DNA from: CAYYBZ01 sp964470285 [NCBI: uncultured Oligoflexia bacterium]
GTDB taxonomy: Bacteria; Bdellovibrionota_G; CAYYBZ01
NCBI GenBank assembly: GCA_964470285.1
Contig: CAYYBZ010000085.1
Location: forward strand, 1-7,504
Length of the DNA stretch: 7,504 nucleotides
Direction of reading: 5' to 3'
Part shown: one piece after another, positions 1-5,774 of the stretch
Layout of the letters: each line of letters starts with the position of its first letter
How positions within the stretch are numbered: the stretch's first letter is position 1
Made by a program: the position numbers and the translations under genes
The notes under the pieces: model-generated
What the model saw: only the letters and a program-made list of their open reading frames with translations
The model's database searches: none
Told to the model about the DNA's origin: nothing

Positions 1-1
1 A

Positions 2-343
2 AGACCGAGGGACAGAGCAAATCCCGAAACCGATAAATACGATGATGACGGCTGGAAATATATTTCAGAAGAAGACTTTATAGGTATGGATGAAAGGTTA
101 TTTAAGGAAATTGAAAACAAGAATTACTCAAATATAGAAAAGTATTCTGAAAAAAGAAGCAGAAGAGGAGTTTATAAAGAATCCGATAAACCGCTTCAAT
201 ACGATTATGTGCATTCTTATCCGGCCGGACTTTTTCAGTCCTTTTCGAGAGGCGCAACGATCAGAAGTGAAACCTTTTTTCCTTTGGAAAACCCGAAAGT
301 CGAAACAAGAACATATATAAAACTAAAACTCTTTGACCATTAA
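2..343 (+). CDS. Hypothetical protein, 3' end only (5' truncated by window edge)
   Basis: The reading frame is open from the first bases to a TAA at 341-343, giving about 113 C-terminal residues. The first internal ATG (position 86) has no convincing ribosome binding site, and the frame continues without a stop upstream of it, so this is most likely the tail of a longer gene and not an 85-residue gene. The visible protein is strongly charged and hydrophilic. It has an acidic stretch early (KYDDDGW), a Lys/Glu/Arg-rich middle, then a more structured tail with aromatic residues (QYDYVHSYPAGLF, RTYIKLKLFDH). I see no membrane segment in this part and do not recognise the family. The next gene converges on it with about 110 bp between. 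Confidence 0.6.
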   Translation, partial: RPRDRANPETDKYDDDGWKYISEEDFIGMDERLFKEIENKNYSNIEKYSEKRSRRGVYKESDKPLQYDYVHSYPAGLFQSFSRGATIRSETFFPLENPKVETRTYIKLKLFDH

Positions 344-395
344 ACAGCTTAAGAAAAACTTACCTATTTGGGGTTTCTTTCCCTATAAAGAGGTT

Positions 396-440
396 TATTA
401 AAAATAAAGCGCTTCCCACCCGAACCTTTGGGAGAGAAGC
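396..440 (-). terminator. Probable Rho-independent terminator of the C11 peptidase gene
   Basis: Read on the minus strand, the transcript leaving the peptidase gene forms a GC-rich hairpin (440-411). The arm GCTTCCCA at 411-418 pairs with TGGGA...AGC at 429-440, with a four-base GAGA bulge. It is followed on the minus strand by a T-rich run (GCTTTATTTTT, about 411-400). The T tract is on the minus side only, so it best serves the peptidase gene. Confidence 0.5.
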
Positions 441-452
441 CCCATATTTAAT

Positions 453-1652
453 TCATGGATTAGCTGATTTATGCAAAACCTCTAAAAATTCCACCCAGTT
501 CGTGTCCTTAGCAAATGAAAGCTCAGAATAGTTCTGTTTTTTGCTGTCGAATGTCCATTTACTCTCCGGCAACCATGCCGCAAGACCGAAGGCGCCTTTA
601 AAATCGCTGCTGGAGTATGAGGACATTATTACATAACCGTAAAATTGACTAAGATACCATGAAGCTTCATATATATCTCTATGGCTGCTCATAGCAGACT
701 GTAAATTCATAATAAAATGAAAAATGTCTTTGTTGCTGGAATATGAAAATCCCTGGGACTGATCTATGGCACTTAATATATTTTCCCTTTCCTCGGGTAA
801 ATAATTAATCAGCAACTGCATTAATCCTGTTAATCCGTCGGCAAAGTCATTTAAGTTTTGACTGTTGACGGCGGAAAGAGTGATTCGATCTTTTTGCCCC
901 TGAGAGCCTGAATCGTATGAGGCTCCGTAAACATTTACCAATATTCCGGCAAGCTCATATTCATCCATTTTCGGATTCAGCAAAAGTGGAGCCAGAAAAT
1001 CATCATATGGCCAGCCGTCAAAAGGTTCGGTTTCCTCGGATCCGATTATAATGTTTGTATAATCCTTTATTTCCCAAGCAACCTCAATCATGCCCATAAG
1101 ACAGGCATCCGAGCCGTAAATATCTATTTTTTTTCCAAGAGTTTGAGCGGCTTCTTTAAGAGCCCTGCCAAGCTGTGTTGTTGAAATATGATTATGGCTG
1201 GTATCGTCATAAGAAATTCCCTTGATTTCAAAAGATGTATAAAGGTCCTGTTTCCATCCCGAGCCGTGATTCCATACTATCACAAAGTATTTTTTGGCCG
1301 GGTAATTACCCGCTCCCCAGATTATAAAATCGCGAAAGTTTTTCCAGTCACCCATGTCCACTTCTCCCATTTCTTCCAAAACTTCGGTGCCTGAATTTCC
1401 GTTTACTAAAAGCCTTTTACTGTCTGATTCATCTTTACCGTCAAATTGAACTACAATGTTAATTTTTTCGCTGGATTTAAGTCTTTCCATTTCTTTTATA
1501 TCGTCCAGTCCCGCAAAATGAAGGTTGTTATCTGCATTAAGAAAAACAAGTATTGTCCACTCGGGTAAATCGGAATTGTAGCCTTGGGAAAATCCTTTTA
1601 ACGGAAAAACAAAACAAAAAAACACAACGGTAGCATAGAAAAACTTATTCAT
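453..1652 (-). CDS. Secreted clostripain-family cysteine peptidase (MEROPS C11)
   Basis: The 399-residue protein starts with a signal peptide (residues 1 to about 23: MNKFF, a hydrophobic core, then FSQ). The mature protein opens with the family hallmark WTILVFLNADNNL (32-44). The catalytic His is seen in VWNHGSGW (His129) and the nucleophile in GSDACLMGM (Cys184). The 55-residue spacing equals that of His176/Cys231 in clostripain as I recall it. Asp182, two before the Cys, is in the position linked to preference for basic P1 residues, so cleavage after Arg or Lys is likely (inferred). GISYDDTS (145-152) and GSEETEPFDGWPYDDFL (204-220) are also typical. The ATG follows a strong AGGAGGGG site (about 1655-1662). 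The gene is alone on its strand, with its own promoter and terminator candidates. Family is secure; substrate is unknown. Confidence 0.93.
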   Translation of the reverse strand: MNKFFYATVVFFCFVFPLKGFSQGYNSDLPEWTILVFLNADNNLHFAGLDDIKEMERLKSSEKINIVVQFDGKDESDSKRLLVNGNSGTEVLEEMGEVDMGDWKNFRDFIIWGAGNYPAKKYFVIVWNHGSGWKQDLYTSFEIKGISYDDTSHNHISTTQLGRALKEAAQTLGKKIDIYGSDACLMGMIEVAWEIKDYTNIIIGSEETEPFDGWPYDDFLAPLLLNPKMDEYELAGILVNVYGASYDSGSQGQKDRITLSAVNSQNLNDFADGLTGLMQLLINYLPEERENILSAIDQSQGFSYSSNKDIFHFIMNLQSAMSSHRDIYEASWYLSQFYGYVIMSSYSSSDFKGAFGLAAWLPESKWTFDSKKQNYSELSFAKDTNWVEFLEVLHKSANP

Positions 1653-1690
1653 TATCCCCTCCTAAAAAAATGCGCCCCCTAACGCTTTAC

Positions 1691-1718
1691 AGCATAGCAG
1701 AATCCATTTTCCTTTCAA
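1691..1718 (-). promoter_or_regulatory. Sigma-70-type promoter for the C11 peptidase gene
   Basis: On the minus strand, TTGAAA (1713-1718) and TATGCT (1691-1696) are separated by 16 bp. The -10 is preceded by TGC, an extended -10 context. Predicted start of transcription is near 1684, leaving a leader of about 30 nt that ends in the strong ribosome binding site. Confidence 0.5.
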
Positions 1719-1830
1719 GTATAAAAATCACAAATAATCAAAATTTACCGATTTTACCGGCTTGACCGTTTTAAAAACGATTTTTCTTTACTGTATGTGC
1801 TTGAATCTATTAGAATTTAATAATAATAAA

Positions 1831-1836
1831 GGGAGG
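1831..1836 (+). promoter_or_regulatory. Ribosome binding site that fixes the start of the DUF4234 protein
   Basis: GGGAGG lies six bases before the ATG at 1843. An earlier in-frame ATG at 1762 has no such site, and the 27 residues it would add are not family-like. The start at 1843 is therefore chosen. Confidence 0.75.
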
Positions 1837-1842
1837 AAAAAT

Positions 1843-2181
1843 ATGATCAAGAAAAGAAACTTGTTTGTCCAGGTAATTTTGATGATTGTTACGCTTGGAA
1901 TCTATGCCCTTTACTGGTTTTATGTAACAGCAGACGAGATGGCAAAATACAAGAAAGTGGAGGCAAGCCCTGTTTTACTTTTAATTCTTTTGTTTATCCC
2001 GATAATATCGCTATGGTCAGTTTACAAATACAGCGAACTCTATGAAAAATTTACGGACGGAGCAATGAACAGATGGATTGTCTTTCTTCTGTGGCTGGTA
2101 TTCTGCCCGGCAGTCTGGTTCATCGTTCAGACCAAGCTTAACGAGCTCGCTGATAAGGCTCAGCCTGTAACAGATCAATAA
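1843..2181 (+). CDS. Small membrane protein with DUF4234-type domain
   Basis: The 112-residue protein begins MIKKRNLFVQ, with basic residues just before the first helix. The motif TLGIYALYWFY (residues 17-27) is the signature I associate with DUF4234 proteins, and the C-terminal VQTKLNELA fits too. Three hydrophobic segments are visible, at about 7-28, 43-61 and 78-96, so it is an integral inner-membrane protein. The function of this family is not known. It stands alone on its strand. Its stop lies inside the 3' end of the convergent TPR gene (7-bp overlap). I found no convincing promoter: the TTGACC at 1762 has no -10 at a normal distance. Family call is from motif recognition and fairly sure. 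Confidence 0.8.
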   Translation: MIKKRNLFVQVILMIVTLGIYALYWFYVTADEMAKYKKVEASPVLLLILLFIPIISLWSVYKYSELYEKFTDGAMNRWIVFLLWLVFCPAVWFIVQTKLNELADKAQPVTDQ

Positions 2182-3458
2182 TCTACGAGCTTTTTCTTAA
2201 GCTTGGCTATTTTCTTTTTGGCCTTTTTGGATTCCTTCGAATCCGGGAACATGCTTCTTACGTCCTCGTATAGAGAGATGGCGTTGCCGTAATCTTTCAG
2301 CCTCTTCTCGGATATATATGCGGCCTCATAAAGCCTATCGGATGCAATAGAGCTTTCGGGATATGTTTCGGCCAGTTTTTTGTAGGTTGTAATAGCCGAG
2401 TCATAATCTTTCATGTCTTCTTCATATATTTCCGCTATTCTGTCGTAGGATTCAGGAGCCCTGGCATCTCCCGAGAAATTCCTGCCGACCTTGCCTAAAG
2501 CTTCAATGGCCTTCTCATAATTTTTAAGATTTCTGTGATATATTTTGGAGACCCTAAAAATGGATTCAACAGCATTCTCATTATTTACGTAATTCAATGC
2601 TACACTCTGATAATTTTTAATCGCTTCGGCATAGTTCTTGAAACGCTCCTGATTTATTTCTCCCAAGTAGAAATATGCATCTCCGGATACCTCTTTTCCT
2701 GGAAATTCTTCTGTAACAACTTTAAATTCCTTGGCTGCCGTTTCATAATCCTTAAGTTTCATATACCTCATTGTTGCAATCTTAAGCCTGTTTGCCGGGA
2801 TGTTAGTACTTTCCGGAAAGAGGCTTTCAATCTTTTCATAGGCTGCGATTGCTTTCAGATAATCTTCATCCATTCTGTAAAGGTTGGCCGTTTTAGTCTG
2901 TAAATCCTCCACTCTTTTGCTTCTGGGAAAATTAACAGCAAAGGACTTGAATTCTTCTACCATAAAGTTGTGTAGCTTCTGATCGTTTATTGAGTACAAA
3001 GTATTTAAGAAATCGTAATTTCTTTCATCTAAAGGCTTTTCAATAAAAGGTCCTTCGGTCGCTTTGTCGATCTTTTCAGAAAAGTTTCTAAAGTATTTTT
3101 CATTGGCAATTATCTTTTTAATCTGTTCTCTTTCGTCGTTCATTCTCTCGCTAACCGGGTCAAGGAACAGACCCCTTAAAAAGGCCGCTACTGCCATCGA
3201 ATAATCTTCTTTTTCTAAATAAAGCAGCCCTACAACATATCTGACCTCTGCCGCCATTCCGCCGGTTGTTTTGTAAAGCTCCAAAAACTTGTTGCATTCA
3301 TTTATCAGGTAATCGTTAAGTTTGGGATTTTTCTGCTCATATATTTTTTTTAAGTACTTATAGTAATTACCCTCATCAACTGCAGCATCCGTGGGATTTA
3401 CAAGCAAAGAAGACAGAAAAATAACCGCAAGAATTAAAGAAACAGATAATCTTTTCAT
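2175..3458 (-). CDS. Secreted tetratricopeptide-repeat (TPR) protein, periplasmic type
   Basis: The 427-residue protein has a signal peptide (MKRLSVSLILAVIFLSSLLV, then a likely cut after PTDA, about residue 25) without a lipobox Cys, so it is probably soluble and exported. The rest is helical repeats of the TPR or Tol-Pal/outer-membrane-assembly-scaffold type. Units follow the pattern K/E-D/N-Y-x3-A-x3-Y/F...FP, with starts at residues 84, 198, 236, 274, 312, 350 and 388. Residues about 31-101 and 147-216 look like an internal duplication. The C terminus is very basic (KKAKKKIAKLKKK). Start: ATG at 3458 behind GGAGGTT (3461-3467). Stop: TGA at 2175-2177. Such proteins usually act as interaction scaffolds in the envelope; the partner is unknown. 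The neighbours are unrelated. Confidence 0.85.
   Translation of the reverse strand: MKRLSVSLILAVIFLSSLLVNPTDAAVDEGNYYKYLKKIYEQKNPKLNDYLINECNKFLELYKTTGGMAAEVRYVVGLLYLEKEDYSMAVAAFLRGLFLDPVSERMNDEREQIKKIIANEKYFRNFSEKIDKATEGPFIEKPLDERNYDFLNTLYSINDQKLHNFMVEEFKSFAVNFPRSKRVEDLQTKTANLYRMDEDYLKAIAAYEKIESLFPESTNIPANRLKIATMRYMKLKDYETAAKEFKVVTEEFPGKEVSGDAYFYLGEINQERFKNYAEAIKNYQSVALNYVNNENAVESIFRVSKIYHRNLKNYEKAIEALGKVGRNFSGDARAPESYDRIAEIYEEDMKDYDSAITTYKKLAETYPESSIASDRLYEAAYISEKRLKDYGNAISLYEDVRSMFPDSKESKKAKKKIAKLKKKLVDY
2235..2867 (-). repeat. Six tandem 38-residue TPR-like units in the TPR protein
   Basis: Residues 198-408 carry six units whose anchor tripeptides (EDY, KDY, KNY, KNY, KDY, KDY) start exactly 38 residues apart, or 114 bp at DNA level. 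The classical TPR is 34 residues; here four extra residues lie in the turn before the anchor (for example ERFKNY, RNLKNY, EDMKDY, KRLKDY). The DNA copies are diverged, so this is an old protein repeat and not a recent DNA duplication. Confidence 0.8.
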
Positions 3459-3529
3459 ATAACCTCCATGGAAAGCTAATTATCCCTTTTTGTTCAATAG
3501 GTTATAGCTTTTATTTGTAAAACAGGCTT

Positions 3530-3557
3530 ATTATATTCATCCTTTAGAATAGTGCAA
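3530..3557 (-). promoter_or_regulatory. Candidate promoter for the TPR gene
   Basis: On the minus strand a perfect TATAAT (3530-3535) lies 16 bp downstream of TTGCAC (3552-3557), a weak -35. Transcription would start near 3523, giving a leader of about 65 nt that contains a small inverted repeat (3472-3478 with 3505-3511) before the ribosome binding site. Confidence 0.45.
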
Positions 3558-3585
3558 TGATTTTAGCAATATGCCATATGCAGCG

Positions 3586-3614
3586 TTGACCGGTTTTATT
3601 GACTGTATTATCAT
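3586..3614 (+). promoter_or_regulatory. Sigma-70-type promoter of selC
   Basis: TTGACC (3586-3591) and TATCAT (3609-3614) each match the consensus at five of six positions and are 17 bp apart. The predicted transcription start is at about 3621, just before the tRNA 5' end at 3624, as usual for a tRNA gene. Confidence 0.65.
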
Positions 3615-3623
3615 GCGCTTTTT

Positions 3624-3722
3624 GGAAGTGGGAGGTGTCTGGTGACGCTCCCGGGCTTCAAACCCGGAGAACCTGTTTTAAACAACACGGTTGGTGGGTT
3701 CGATTCCCATGCACTTCCGCCA
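3624..3722 (+). tRNA. selC: tRNA-Sec (anticodon TCA), selenocysteine tRNA
   Basis: This is a 99-nt tRNA including an encoded CCA (3720-3722). The anticodon loop CTTCAAA (3656-3662) carries TCA at 3658-3660 and reads UGA. The acceptor strands GGAAGTGG (3624-3631) and GCACTTCC (3711-3718) form the long Sec-type stem, with the eighth position an apparent G-G mismatch. The D-arm is long (GGTGTC/GACGCT). The anticodon stem is CCGGG/CCCGG. The variable arm is long (AACCTGTT pairing with AACACGGTT, one bulged C). The T-arm GTGGG/CCCAT ends in a G-T pair, as in the Escherichia coli selC. The product is charged with serine, converted to selenocysteine and delivered by SelB. The genes for that machinery are not in this window. 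No protein gene here shows an in-frame Sec TGA. Confidence 0.95.
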
Positions 3723-3724
3723 AA
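3702..3724 (+). repeat. Direct repeat copy 1: selC T-arm, acceptor and CCA (att-like)
   Basis: These 23 bp, from GATTCCCATG to CCGCCAAA, recur exactly at 3934-3956. This copy is the natural 3' end of selC plus two bases. Identity to the last part of a tRNA gene is the usual form of an attachment site used by tyrosine recombinases, and selC is a classic island insertion site. The recombination role is inferred. Confidence 0.85.
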
Positions 3725-3742
3725 ATTTTGAATTTTGGCGGA
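3716..3742 (+). other. Perfect 12-bp hairpin that includes the tRNA CCA end
   Basis: TCCGCCAAAATT (3716-3727) and AATTTTGGCGGA (3731-3742) are perfect inverted copies around a TTG loop. The left arm includes the tRNA's last acceptor bases and CCA. In the precursor RNA the hairpin would compete with the acceptor stem. It lacks a following T run, so it is not a typical terminator; it may be a processing signal or the edge of the inserted element. Confidence 0.7.
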
Positions 3743-3755
3743 CGATATGAAATGA

Positions 3756-3785
3756 TCCCGGTTGCGATTCGATGAGCAACCGGGA
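3756..3785. repeat. Perfect 10-bp inverted repeat, 10-nt loop
   Basis: TCCCGGTTGC (3756-3765) and GCAACCGGGA (3776-3785) are exact inverted copies around GATTCGATGA. The arm is GC-rich and stable. No T tract follows on either strand, so it is not an obvious terminator. Confidence 0.75.
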
Positions 3786-3852
3786 ACAAAGCTGGGAATC
3801 GAACGACCGGAGCGAGCCGAAGAGATGAGGCGAGTGAGGTCGGGCCCGGAGG

Positions 3853-3924
3853 CAATCTGAAGTTTTTTTGGCTTATTGAAATTAGAGTTTGATAGATAAA
3901 ATAGTCCGAAAAAACTGAAGATTG
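3853..3924. repeat. Long imperfect inverted repeat at the right end of the segment
   Basis: The 19-bp arms at 3853-3871 (CAATCTGAAGT then T6 GG) and 3906-3924 (CCGA6CTGAAGATTG) match as inverted copies at 16 of 19 positions, around a 34-base AT-rich loop. GAAG is in the same orientation in both arms, which is where two of the mismatches fall. Confidence 0.6.
3876..3902 (+). promoter_or_regulatory. Weak outward-facing promoter candidate upstream of the Nudix gene
   Basis: TTGAAA (3876-3881) and TAAAAT (3897-3902) each match the consensus at five of six positions, but the spacer is only 15 bp. It lies in the loop of the imperfect inverted repeat and points to the Nudix gene, with a predicted start near 3909. 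Read-through from selC is the alternative. Confidence 0.3.
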
Positions 3925-3933
3925 ACCGGAGGG

Positions 3934-3956
3934 GATTCCCATGCACTTCCGCCAAA
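3934..3956 (+). repeat. Direct repeat copy 2: displaced selC 3' end (att-like)
   Basis: This is an exact 23-bp copy of 3702-3724, without the rest of a tRNA, so it cannot be a functional tRNA gene. Like copy 1, it is followed by a complementary GGCGG: CCGCC (3949-3953) pairs with GGCGG (3967-3971). This suggests that the duplicated unit once extended past the identity block. The Nudix start lies 25 nt downstream. Confidence 0.85.
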
Positions 3957-3981
3957 TCTATTTTCCGGCGGTTTAAAAATA

Positions 3982-4536
3982 ATGATGCTTAGAGATATTG
4001 AAAGCAAACTGAAAAATCATAAACCGAGTCGAATAACAAACTCGCGCTCAAAAATTGCAGCCGTCATTATTGCGCTTTTTATCAAAGACGATAAGCCTTT
4101 TGTTATCTTTACAAAAAGAACCGAAACTGTCCAGGTTCACAAGGGTCAATGTTCATTTCCCGGAGGTCATTTTGAAAAACCCGATAAAGACTTAAAAACT
4201 ACTGCATTACGTGAATTAGAAGAGGAAATCGGAATTTTTGAAAACCAGATAAACATTATCGGGCAAATAGACGATGTTGAAACCACTACAGGCTATCTGA
4301 TAACCCCTTTCGTAGGATTCATAAAAGAACTTCCCGAATACAAAATTAACCCTGACGAAATTGAAAGAGTAATTGAGATACCACTTGATTTTCTTTTAAA
4401 TTCACTTAACTGGAAAGACGAAACATACGTTACATCAAACCGTAAATTCAAGGGCAGATACTGCATATATAAAGAAGATAAAATCTGGGGCGCGACGGCC
4501 CATATCATGAACTTATTTACTAAACTGATCTCGTAG
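3982..4536 (+). CDS. Nudix hydrolase, CoA-diphosphatase (NudL/YeaB) type
   Basis: The 184-residue protein contains a Nudix box at residues 61-85, GGHFEKPDKD...ALRELEEEIGI. The catalytic helix RELEEEIG (77-84) supplies the metal-binding glutamates. The gap between the box Gly and Arg is one residue longer than the classic box, as in NudL. The upstream TKRTETVQVHKGQCSFPGG (44-62) matches the signature preceding the box in CoA pyrophosphatases. It would be a cytosolic Mg/Mn enzyme splitting CoA or a related nucleotide diphosphate; the substrate is inferred from motifs. Start: two adjacent ATGs (3982, 3985), neither with a good ribosome binding site. Longer starts would translate the selC-end repeat and are rejected. 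The stop overlaps the convergent phosphoesterase gene by 24 bp. Confidence 0.88.
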   Translation: MMLRDIESKLKNHKPSRITNSRSKIAAVIIALFIKDDKPFVIFTKRTETVQVHKGQCSFPGGHFEKPDKDLKTTALRELEEEIGIFENQINIIGQIDDVETTTGYLITPFVGFIKELPEYKINPDEIERVIEIPLDFLLNSLNWKDETYVTSNRKFKGRYCIYKEDKIWGATAHIMNLFTKLIS

Positions 4537-5661
4537 CTCTATCCTTACTATCTCGGATACCGACCCTATTCTAAAAGGCGGGCCCCATGTACCGACACCG
4601 TCAGAAACAAAAACCTGCATATCATTAACCTTAAAAATTCTTCTTTTAAGACCGAATATCCAGTTTGTAATGTGACGTACCGGGTATAGCTGTCCTCCGT
4701 GAACATGGCCGGAAAGCATCAGATTAATCCCCGTTTCTGCGGCCTTATCGATATTAACAGGTTGATGCGACAGAAGAATAGTCGGAAGTTTCTTATCCGC
4801 TTTTTTAACAACTTCCGAAAGATCGGGTATATTTAAATTCCAGCGTTTTGCAGTTCTGTCATCAATCCCGATAAGATTGAATTTTTTTTCAACATTCACA
4901 ACTTCGTTTCTCAAAAGCCTGATCCCGCTCTGTTTAAAAAATTCTATTGAACTTTCAAGTCCCGCATAGAACTCATGATTACCAAGTACGCCGTAAACAC
5001 CCAGTCTGCTCCTAATTTCCTTTAAATCATCTATAAAATCACCGAGTCTTTCGGCATTTTCATCCAAAAGATCTCCGACTATAAAAACTATATCGGGATT
5101 AAGTTCATTTATCTTATTTTTTATGTCATAAAATCTGGTTGAATTTATTATTGTTCCGAGATGCGCGTCTGAAATCATTACGGCCCGGATATTAATATTT
5201 GAAAGCGGATTTTCATGCCCGATCTTAAGTTCGGTCACTCTTATAGTTTTCGCATTAAAAAATCCGTAAATAATTGAGCAAACAACAATTGTGATAACAG
5301 CTAAAGCTATTACCCTTCCCGTTAACTCTTTGTTTCTTATAAAAAAATCCGGTAGAAAACCGGTTTTAACAGCAATTAATCTGAAAACATCTATGAGCAT
5401 AATAAAAATGAAAAGATAAAACATAGCACCCAGCCACCATGAGCCGAGATTGATAAAAAATTTTTCAATAAAGACTTTATAAACATGAAAAATCCGTCCT
5501 AAAGGATATGAAAGAAACAGAACAATAAAAACACAGAAAAATATCTTTGAAGCCGTTCCTCTAATGAAGAGGGCCCTTTTTGCGGCAGTGTATATATATA
5601 TGTTTACAACTGTATAAATTGATAAAACGGTTGTAAGAAATATTATAAAACCTGAATTCAT
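4513..5661 (-). CDS. Membrane-anchored calcineurin-like metallophosphoesterase (YaeI/YkuE type)
   Basis: The protein has 382 residues from the ATG at 5661; a TTG at 5676 would add five residues (numbering below uses the longer form). About four membrane helices occupy the N-terminal 140 residues (near 7-29, 42-60, 80-101, 120-141). The catalytic domain follows, with all metal-binding motifs in order: SDAHLG (Asp170, His172), VGDLLD (Asp202), GNHE (Asn233, His234), LSHQP (His304) and SGHVHGGQ (His324, His326). The terminal DGVGTWGPPFRIG is typical of the YaeI/YkuE group, which includes enzymes acting on lipid-linked pyrophosphates such as the chlamydial LpxG. A lipid or envelope phosphate substrate is plausible but unproven. 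Neither start has a clear ribosome binding site; ATG is preferred. It is transcribed divergently from the Fn3 lipoprotein gene. Confidence 0.9.
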   Translation of the reverse strand: MNSGFIIFLTTVLSIYTVVNIYIYTAAKRALFIRGTASKIFFCVFIVLFLSYPLGRIFHVYKVFIEKFFINLGSWWLGAMFYLFIFIMLIDVFRLIAVKTGFLPDFFIRNKELTGRVIALAVITIVVCSIIYGFFNAKTIRVTELKIGHENPLSNINIRAVMISDAHLGTIINSTRFYDIKNKINELNPDIVFIVGDLLDENAERLGDFIDDLKEIRSRLGVYGVLGNHEFYAGLESSIEFFKQSGIRLLRNEVVNVEKKFNLIGIDDRTAKRWNLNIPDLSEVVKKADKKLPTILLSHQPVNIDKAAETGINLMLSGHVHGGQLYPVRHITNWIFGLKRRIFKVNDMQVFVSDGVGTWGPPFRIGSVSEIVRIELRDQFSK

Positions 5662-5774
5662 ATGATTTACCCGCAAAAGCTTATAATACGCAAAAATTGC
5701 ACATTTTAGAAGCTAATAGAATTTATCCCAAACAATTTAGATAAAGATATCAATTAATTACAACCTTCAAACCA

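Larger units (their letters stand above)
3725..3933. other. Non-coding structured segment between two selC-end repeats; possible small insertion element
   Basis: This 209-bp stretch lies between the two 23-bp tRNA-end copies; the unit from copy to copy is 232 bp. It has no credible gene. Reading frames crossing it on the minus strand are antisense to the tRNA. It holds the right arm of the CCA hairpin, a perfect hairpin at 3756-3785, an inverted 12-bp copy of the selC T-arm (3793-3804 against 3698-3709), a GC-rich purine stretch with the palindrome CGGGCCCG (3841-3848), and a long imperfect inverted repeat (3853-3924). Its composition, with GC-rich and AT-rich blocks, differs from its neighbours. 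It could be a non-autonomous element, a remnant of a deleted island, a dispersed repeat, or a structured RNA. I cannot choose from one copy. Confidence 0.5.

Noticed and set aside
1188-1394. Short + strand frame inside the C11 peptidase gene
   Set aside because: It is opposite a well-supported gene, has no ribosome binding site and no recognisable motif. The same holds for 2535-2903 (+), 4293-4508 (-) and 7307-7504 (-).
1762-1794. TTGACC as a -35 for the DUF4234 gene
   Set aside because: No acceptable -10 at 16-18 bp; the nearest candidate (TACTGT at 1789) has a 21-bp spacer.
1762-1842. Upstream ATG extending the DUF4234 protein by 27 residues
   Set aside because: No ribosome binding site at 1762, a poor match to the family in the extension, and a strong site immediately before 1843.
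3611-3955. Two open frames on the minus strand across selC and the following segment (114 and 94 codons)
   Set aside because: They are antisense to the tRNA, and their peptides (WESNPPTVLFKTG, GNRTHQPCCLK) are the familiar false proteins produced by translating tRNA antisense strands.
3934-3956. Second tRNA gene at the displaced selC end
   Set aside because: Only the 3' part of the T-arm and acceptor is present. No 5' acceptor, D-arm or anticodon arm lies upstream, so it is a fragment.
3922-3981. Longer start for the Nudix protein at TTG 3922
   Set aside because: It would translate the displaced tRNA end as coding sequence and adds nothing conserved; the first ATG is at 3982.
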